Source: Paraburkholderia sp. C35
GTDB lineage: Bacteria > Pseudomonadota > Gammaproteobacteria > Burkholderiales > Burkholderiaceae
Reading direction: 5' to 3'
DNA: 38,997 nt
NCBI RefSeq assembly: GCF_003121405.1
Contig: NZ_QBUY01000088.1
Location: 1 to 38,997, forward strand
The notes under the pieces were generated by a model that did no database searches, was not told where the DNA came from, and saw nothing but the letters and a program-made list of their open reading frames with translations. Each line of letters opens with the position of its first letter. Position 1 is the stretch's first letter. The translations under genes were made by a program, and so were the position numbers. This document shows, piece after piece, positions 34,240 to 38,997 of this stretch.

Positions 34240-35399
34240 TGATGCAGGCATCCACGCCAACCGCCAGAGCCGCCATGCCGCGCCTTCGACACTACTGGGT
34301 GGTGGTGCATCGCTGGTTTGCGCTGTCGGTGGGATGGGTGCTCGCGTTGATGGGCATTACGGGCGCTCTGCTTCTGATTGCCGCGCCGCTCGATGAGCAA
34401 CTGCATCCCGAGCTGTTTCGCGTAACGTTGCCGTCTTCGGAAAGCACGACGCGCGTGACACTCGAAAGCGTGCGGCAACAACTCGTCGGCGAGTTCGGGC
34501 CGCGCGCCGCGCTATCGTTTCATCCCCCGCATTCGGCGCAGCAGAGCCTCGAAGTGACCGTGCGGGGCAAATGGCAAGGCGCCGTCTATATCGATCCCTA
34601 CACGGGCCGCGAACTCGGGCGGCGCGGCGCAACGCAAGGCTTCTTCAACCTGCTTTTCAAGCTGCATAGCTCGCTGCTGCTCGACCAAACGGGCAAGCCG
34701 CTGCTTGCATGCGTAGCATTGTGCTATCTGCTGATGCTCATCTCGGGCATCGTGCTGTGGTGGCCGCGCGCGGGCATCAAGACGTGGCGCATCGAACTGC
34801 GGCGCGGACGCACGCGCGCGCTGTATGACCTCCATCGCGTGGGCGGCGCATCGCTCGGACTCGTGATTGCGCTGTCCGTCGCGACGGGCGCGTATATGGC
34901 ATGGCGGCCGCTCGGCGGCTGGGTCACTACGCTGAGCGGCGCGCATCCGATGAAGGCGCCTGCGCTGCCTTTGCACGCTTCGCGTACCGAGCCGCCGCTT
35001 CCAATCGATACGCTCGTCGCAGACGCTCAGGCGCAGTTTCCCGATGGTCAGATCAACATCGTCCAGCTACCCGCGAAAAGCGATGCGCCGCTGCGCGTGC
35101 GCCTGCGTCTACCCGACGATCCCCATCCCAACGGCCTGACTTCCGTATGGCTCGATCCTTATTCGGGCAAGGTGCTGGCGGCGCAACGCTGGAATCAGCT
35201 CGATCCGGGCGCGCGGGCGGTATCGGTGATTTATCCGCTGCATACGGGCGAACTGGGCGGTTTGCCGCTGATGATCGTGCTCGGAACAGGCGGCCTCGCG
35301 CTGTTCGGCCTCTCGGTGACGGGCGTGTGGCAGTGGTGGCGGCGGCGCAAGGCACGTCATCACACACGCCGCTTATCGGGCAACGCAACCCGCCCATAG
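34239..35399 (+). CDS. PepSY-TM family inner-membrane protein
   Basis: A 386-residue protein of the PepSY_TM (PiuB-like) family. Membrane segments lie near residues 24-44, 148-168, 203-225 and 342-364, with two PepSY-type periplasmic stretches: AVYIDPYTGRELGRRG and SVWLDPYSGKVLAAQRWN. Members often partner with iron-siderophore receptors and may reduce or release the metal. The start overlaps the receptor stop by one base (TGATG), so they form one operon. A second ATG follows directly. Substrate not determined. Confidence 0.88.
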   Translation: MMQASTPTARAAMPRLRHYWVVVHRWFALSVGWVLALMGITGALLLIAAPLDEQLHPELFRVTLPSSESTTRVTLESVRQQLVGEFGPRAALSFHPPHSAQQSLEVTVRGKWQGAVYIDPYTGRELGRRGATQGFFNLLFKLHSSLLLDQTGKPLLACVALCYLLMLISGIVLWWPRAGIKTWRIELRRGRTRALYDLHRVGGASLGLVIALSVATGAYMAWRPLGGWVTTLSGAHPMKAPALPLHASRTEPPLPIDTLVADAQAQFPDGQINIVQLPAKSDAPLRVRLRLPDDPHPNGLTSVWLDPYSGKVLAAQRWNQLDPGARAVSVIYPLHTGELGGLPLMIVLGTGGLALFGLSVTGVWQWWRRRKARHHTRRLSGNATRP

Positions 35400-35498
35400 C
35401 GCTGAAACAGCTTTGATTCTGACCATTGATTGGTTCGCTCGCGCGATCGGCTTCGCTACATTGAAGACCTTGATCACAACCGGTAGCGAGGACGATCC

Positions 35499-35630
35499 AT
35501 GGCACGCGTTCAACGCATTGCACATCTCAAACAGGCGCACGCTCTGCGCGACCTTCTGACAGCCGCGGGCGCCGCACTCGCGCTCTGCTACTTCGGCACG
35601 TCGACGCACGTTCATCATTCGACGCATTGA
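35499..35630 (+). CDS. Small His-tailed membrane ORF
   Basis: A 43-codon frame starting MARVQRIAHLKQAHALRDLL has one hydrophobic segment (LLTAAGAALALCYFG) and ends TSTHVHHSTH, a histidine-rich tail. GAGGACGATCC stands before the ATG. It lies 100 bp after the PepSY gene in the iron-linked region and could bind metal. A small real gene is plausible; I do not know it. Confidence 0.4.
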   Translation: MARVQRIAHLKQAHALRDLLTAAGAALALCYFGTSTHVHHSTH

Positions 35631-35748
35631 GACGCGAACAGCGGCAGCGCTTACGCTCATACGCGATAGCGATAGCGCTCGATATTATTTGTGCGGCCTA
35701 CGACGCCTCTCTACGATCTCGGCATCTTCAACCGATGAATTCTGAATC

Positions 35749-36576
35749 ATGAAAACAACCAAAACGCTCAAGGCCGCGCTCTTCTCCGTTCTGCTGACAT
35801 GCGGCATCGTCGGCGCGCAAGCCGCGCTCGCTGCAGACCAGACCGTGCGCGTCGGCATCATGTCGGGCGAAGACGAGGATGTGTGGCGTGCGGTTGCAGC
35901 CAATGCCGCGAAGCATGGCATCAAGGTGAAGGTCACGACCTTCTCCGACTACACGCAGCCCAACGAAGCGCTCGCGCAACACGATCTCGACGCCAATTCG
36001 TTCCAGCACAAGCCGTATCTCGATGCGCAGATCGCCGCGCGGCACTACGCCATCGTGCCCGTCGGCTTCACGTATGTGCAGCCGATTGGCCTGTACTCGC
36101 GCAAGGTGAAGTCGGTCGCCGCGCTGCCGCAGAATGCGACCATTGGCGTGCCGAACGATCCGAGCAACGAAGGCCGCGCACTGCTGCTGTTGCAGGCCAA
36201 CGGACTCATCAAGCTGCGTGCCGATGTCGGCCTGCTGCCCACGGCGCGCGACATCGCGGAGAACCCGAAGCACATCCAGATCAAGGAACTCGATGCGGGC
36301 ATCGTGGGCCGCGCGATCGCCGATCTCGATGCCGCGGTCGTCAACACCGATTGGGCGATCAAGGCGGGCATCCAGATTCCGCAAGAGCGCATCGCGCAGG
36401 AGAAAGTGCCGGGCAATCCGTATCGCAACTTCATCGCCGTGAATGCAAAGGATGCGCAGGCGCCGTGGGTGAAGACGCTGGTCGACAGCTATCAGCAGGC
36501 GAACGTCGCTTCGTCGATCCTGACCGTGTATCACGGCGCTACGCTGCCTGCATGGGACGGCGCGCCGCAACACTGA
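35749..36576 (+). CDS. MetQ/NlpA-family periplasmic binding protein
   Basis: A 275-residue solute-binding protein of the MetQ family, which normally supplies methionine to MetNI. VRVGIMSGEDEDVWRAVA opens the mature part; ANSFQHKPYLDAQ and GVPNDPSNEGRALLLLQANGL are family hallmarks. The signal peptide has a Cys (VLLTC) but not a proper lipobox, and cleavage at AALA looks more likely, so it may be soluble. No MetN ATPase or MetI permease is adjacent, so it is orphan here and may use a distant transporter. Confidence 0.88.
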   Translation: MKTTKTLKAALFSVLLTCGIVGAQAALAADQTVRVGIMSGEDEDVWRAVAANAAKHGIKVKVTTFSDYTQPNEALAQHDLDANSFQHKPYLDAQIAARHYAIVPVGFTYVQPIGLYSRKVKSVAALPQNATIGVPNDPSNEGRALLLLQANGLIKLRADVGLLPTARDIAENPKHIQIKELDAGIVGRAIADLDAAVVNTDWAIKAGIQIPQERIAQEKVPGNPYRNFIAVNAKDAQAPWVKTLVDSYQQANVASSILTVYHGATLPAWDGAPQH

Positions 36577-36670
36577 CATTGCTTGCGCGCGCAATCTGAC
36601 CCGTTTCGCACATTGCCGTTACAATCCAGCACTTCGATCGTCACTGGCAAATTGCGGGGCAGACTGCGCG

Positions 36671-37069
36671 ATGAAACTCCTTCTTGCATCGACATTCGCG
36701 GCGGCGTTCGCTGTCGCGAGCGCGGCGGCGACGGCCGCGGATTCCGACACGAGCGGCAACCTCAGTTGTGCGATCGGCTATGTGACGGGAGTCGGCGGTG
36801 CGGCGGACAGCATGCGCGAATATCTCGCGACGCCTGACCGCGACCGCTTCCGCTACGTCGCCGATCATCCCATTACATGCCAGGTGAACGACGATGGCCG
36901 CGCGACCGGTTGCGTCGGCGTCGAGAACCTTCGCAAAGAGAAGGTGAGCGTGTACGACGATATCGACAGCACGACGATGTCGGTCGTCGCGCGCATTGAA
37001 CTCGAACATGGGCAGACGTATCCCGTGATCATCGTCGTGCAGAAGAAGGACGTGCGCTGCGACGACTGA
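36671..37069 (+). CDS. Secreted hypothetical protein with four cysteines
   Basis: A 132-residue protein with a Sec signal peptide (LLLASTFAAAFAVASAAATA, cleaved before AD). The mature part of about 109 residues has four Cys (LSCAIGY, ITCQVN, TGCVGV, VRCDD), probably two disulfides, and a strand-rich look. No family is recognised. A single gene, 94 bp after the binding protein, convergent with the acyltransferase gene. Confidence 0.72.
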   Translation: MKLLLASTFAAAFAVASAAATAADSDTSGNLSCAIGYVTGVGGAADSMREYLATPDRDRFRYVADHPITCQVNDDGRATGCVGVENLRKEKVSVYDDIDSTTMSVVARIELEHGQTYPVIIVVQKKDVRCDD

Positions 37070-37103
37070 GGTCGCTAACGCTGTCCACACGCCTTCTGCA
37101 TTC

Positions 37104-38384
37104 TCACGCTGCCAGTGCCTGCGTGAACTCTTCCACGATCCGCTCGAGCAGTCCCGGCACGGGCGCATAGCTCGTGTGAACCAGATGCATCTGGCCGTCG
37201 AAAGTGGATGCGCCGATCACCTGCTCGCCCACCACGCCCACCGACACCGCCGGTCCCCAGACCGCGTCGAGCGCAAGCGCACCAAAGCGCTTCGGCAAGC
37301 CGACCACACCCAGATTCGTGATGACGGCATCGTTGGCGAAGGCTTGCGCGAAAACGGCTTTCGCATCGGCGGCGCCATTCACGGTATCGAGCAGCGCGTG
37401 CGCGCTCAGCACGCGCTCCGCCAGCACCTCGGGCGAATCGATGTCGGCAAATGCCTGTCCGGCGTGACGCGCGCGGCTCCACAGGCTTGCATCGCGCGGG
37501 CCGTCATCGGGATGAACGACACCGCTTGCGCACATCGCCAGATGATCACTGCCGTCGAGCAGACGGCGACGCAAATCGACGGGCGACAGCACGCGTGGTT
37601 CGCGCTGTGCACCTGAATTCAGAAAGCACATGGCGCGCATGAAGGCGGCGATCAATGTCGATTGCACCGAGGTGCGCTCCGCTCTGGCGCGCTCGCGCAA
37701 GCTGTGTGTCATGGTGGACGTCAGACGCAGCGCGTCGACGTGCGGCGCGGAGCCATCCGGGTGGCGCATGTCGAGCGGCATGTGCACGGGTGCGGGTGCG
37801 TCAGCGGGTGCATCAACTGCTGCAGGCGCGCTGGGCTGGGGGTTCAGCGCACCATGCTTCAGTTCGATCAGATGTTCGAGCGCGCGTGTTTCTTCGTTGC
37901 GCATCAGCGTTTCGCCCGCTACTGCGCGTAGCAGATCGCCGAGCAGTGACGTCAGCGAGAGGCCGTCGGCGATAGCGTGATGGGCGACGAGAACGATGGT
38001 CGAGCGATCGATGCCATGCAGCAGTGTGGCGCGCAATAGCGGCGGATTCAGTTCATCGAAAGGTTGCGCCAGTTGTGCGGCGACTTCACTGCGCCAGCCC
38101 GACGCGCTGTGCGGCGTTATCTTCAGTGGGACTGATCCGTGCGGGACCGGCGTGAAGACGGGCTTGCCGTCGCTGTTGTGATCGATACGCGACCAGACGA
38201 GCGGCGAATGATGTGCAACCAGATCGAGCGCGGCCTGCCACTGGTCGATGCGCGTTGGACCGGATATGTCGGCCGCCATGACGAAATGATTCGGATGACT
38301 CTGGTTTAGCAGATAGAAGAACTTCTCCATTGCACCGAGTGGGCGTGCAGTACGGAGCATGATGGGTTCGGCTAACGAATTCAT
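37104..38384 (-). CDS. Stand-alone condensation-superfamily acyltransferase
   Basis: A 426-residue protein of the condensation/PapA-like superfamily. The catalytic motif VAHHAIADGLS (HHxxxDG) lies near residue 142. FVMAADISGP and PVDLRRRL are further family segments. There is no carrier or adenylation domain, so it acts alone, like PapA5 or alcohol acetyltransferases, esterifying or amidating a small acceptor. I chose the ATG at 38384 (GGAAAACCGTC upstream) over 38426. The leader is unusually A/C-rich. No biosynthetic partner is visible, so the product is unknown. Confidence 0.8.
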   Translation of the reverse strand: MNSLAEPIMLRTARPLGAMEKFFYLLNQSHPNHFVMAADISGPTRIDQWQAALDLVAHHSPLVWSRIDHNSDGKPVFTPVPHGSVPLKITPHSASGWRSEVAAQLAQPFDELNPPLLRATLLHGIDRSTIVLVAHHAIADGLSLTSLLGDLLRAVAGETLMRNEETRALEHLIELKHGALNPQPSAPAAVDAPADAPAPVHMPLDMRHPDGSAPHVDALRLTSTMTHSLRERARAERTSVQSTLIAAFMRAMCFLNSGAQREPRVLSPVDLRRRLLDGSDHLAMCASGVVHPDDGPRDASLWSRARHAGQAFADIDSPEVLAERVLSAHALLDTVNGAADAKAVFAQAFANDAVITNLGVVGLPKRFGALALDAVWGPAVSVGVVGEQVIGASTFDGQMHLVHTSYAPVPGLLERIVEEFTQALAA

Positions 38385-38627
38385 GACGGTTTTCCATGTT
38401 GAGTGGCGGGTGTATTTGAAGAACACCCGGTTCTATGGGGTTATTCCGTTGAGGTGGTGGGAAGTTTTTTGGTTTGAATGTTCGTTAGCACGTTGGCTAA
38501 GGTTATGCAGCTTTGCTGCGAAGTTTTGGTATCTGGTCCGAAGTTTTTTTTGGTGGTGTCTGGTTTTTTGTTAGTGGTCTGTTAGGGTTGCCATTTGTGG
38601 TGGCGTCCGCGATTTGTTAGTGGTTCT
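38385..38627 (-). other. A/C-rich leader upstream of the acyltransferase
   Basis: The minus strand has long A/C-rich stretches (the plus strand is G/T-rich), unlike any other non-coding part of the window. A 7-bp-arm hairpin (CGGGTGT/ACACCCG, 38407-38429) lies just before the start. The plus-strand frames here are Trp/Phe-rich and look like artefacts. The region may be an unstructured 5' leader. Confidence 0.4.
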
Positions 38628-38655
38628 TCACGCGTTGCCCCTGTGCGGGGCGGCA

Positions 38656-38687
38656 CTTACTTTCTTTGCCGCCGCAAAGAAAGTAAG
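38656..38687. repeat. Perfect 14-bp-arm hairpin in the repeat element
   Basis: CTTACTTTCTTTGC and GCAAAGAAAGTAAG are exact reverse complements around CGCC. A partial further copy (CAAAGAAAGC) follows at once. The pairing would be very stable in RNA or single-stranded DNA. Confidence 0.85.
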
Positions 38688-38859
38688 CAAAGAAAGCGGG
38701 CTAACACCGCTAATGCTAGTTGTTGCCTGCGGGCCCCCGACCGGTCCTATCCCTCACACGACATCGACCTTCTTCATGCTCGTTGCCGACGCTTCGAATA
38801 AGCGCCTCCCCCGCTTCAATCACCCGTAGCGCCCCGAGCGGCAGCGAATCGTCACTGCA

Positions 38860-38993
38860 GCCCAGGTGGCAAACGGTGTGTAGGTCGTAGCGCTTCCCGC
38901 GCGAGCGATCCTACAGGACACACCGCCTTTGCTTTTCAGTCCGGAGTGAAGCGCATACGCCGCGATATCCTACACACCGTTTGCCACCTGGGC
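38860..38993. repeat. 25-bp perfect inverted repeat, possible MITE or BIME ends
   Basis: The left arm (38860-38884, starting GCCCAGGTGG) and right arm (38969-38993, ending CCACCTGGGC) are perfect complements with an 84-base spacer. A third, imperfect copy of the right arm lies at 38909-38932 and could pair with the left arm instead. No transposase is present. The window ends four bases past the right arm. Confidence 0.8.
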
Positions 38994-38997
38994 GGCC

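Larger units (their letters stand above)
38628..38997. repeat. Burkholderia-type intergenic repeat element (runs off the window)
   Basis: GCGGCACTTACTTTC and the following bases to about 38830 look like a dispersed Burkholderia/Paraburkholderia repeat that I recall being over-annotated as tiny proteins (translated fragments GGTYFLCRRKES, FFAAAKKVSKES). A perfect 14-bp-arm hairpin lies at 38656-38687, and a 25-bp perfect inverted repeat at 38860-38993. The copy number cannot be checked here. Confidence 0.6.

Noticed and set aside
38359..38574. Trp/Phe-rich plus-strand ORF of 71 codons
   Set aside because: It is a product of the G/T-rich strand bias upstream of the acyltransferase gene and has no ribosome site or family.
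38595..38829. Two overlapping small plus-strand ORFs of 68 and 71 codons
   Set aside because: They are two frames of the same repeat element and resemble the repeat-derived tiny proteins seen elsewhere, so they are treated as non-coding.

Overview
The window is about 39 kb of high-GC chromosomal DNA whose gene content points to a Burkholderiaceae betaproteobacterium, most likely Paraburkholderia or a close relative. The clues are the arrangement of the 2-aminoethylphosphonate (AEP) genes, the FCD-type phosphonate regulator, the LysE/Lrp, YnfA and DUF1289 neighbours, and an intergenic repeat at the right edge that I recognise from memory as common in this group. No rRNA, tRNA, CRISPR array, transposase or prophage gene was seen.

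Positions 136-10645 hold a complete AEP uptake and degradation locus. Eight leftward genes (phnS-T-U-V, a GntR/FCD regulator, phnA, phnY and a PhnZ-like HD oxygenase) run away from a divergent phnW, with a DeoR-type repressor gene convergent to phnW. PhnSTUV import AEP, PhnW makes phosphonoacetaldehyde, PhnY oxidises it to phosphonoacetate, and PhnA releases acetate and phosphate. The HD protein keeps every PhnZ-type residue I could align, but the usual hydroxylase partner is absent. The phnS/phnW gap carries an unusually structured leader.

Positions 10931-24160 are mostly housekeeping and accessory single genes: a degenerate UbiB-like pseudokinase, a DMT exporter, an L,D-transpeptidase, NadE, a tiny RRM protein, two small secreted proteins (one a degenerate HNH-like protein), an S53-S10 pair of acid-type peptidases, DUF1993, YnfA, DUF1289, a LysE/Lrp divergent pair and a 77-residue unknown.

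Positions 24400-28269 form a four-gene operon (histidine phosphatase, APH-like kinase, SDR, ACAD10/11-like acyl-CoA dehydrogenase). It resembles hydroxyacyl-CoA catabolism through a phosphorylated intermediate, and a LysR gene follows. At 29484-31686 a sensor-kinase-like protein without the H-box histidine precedes a COG4705-like membrane protein with four internal repeats. A tandem CTTAAG-type site lies between the two.

Positions 31950-36576 form an iron-linked region: a Fur-box-like site, a FecA-like TonB receptor, a PepSY membrane protein, a small His-tailed ORF and an orphan MetQ-like binding protein. A secreted unknown and a stand-alone condensation-superfamily acyltransferase follow. 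The last 400 bases are the repeat element, including 25-bp perfect inverted arms. All calls come from reading sequence and translations by eye; no database search was run.
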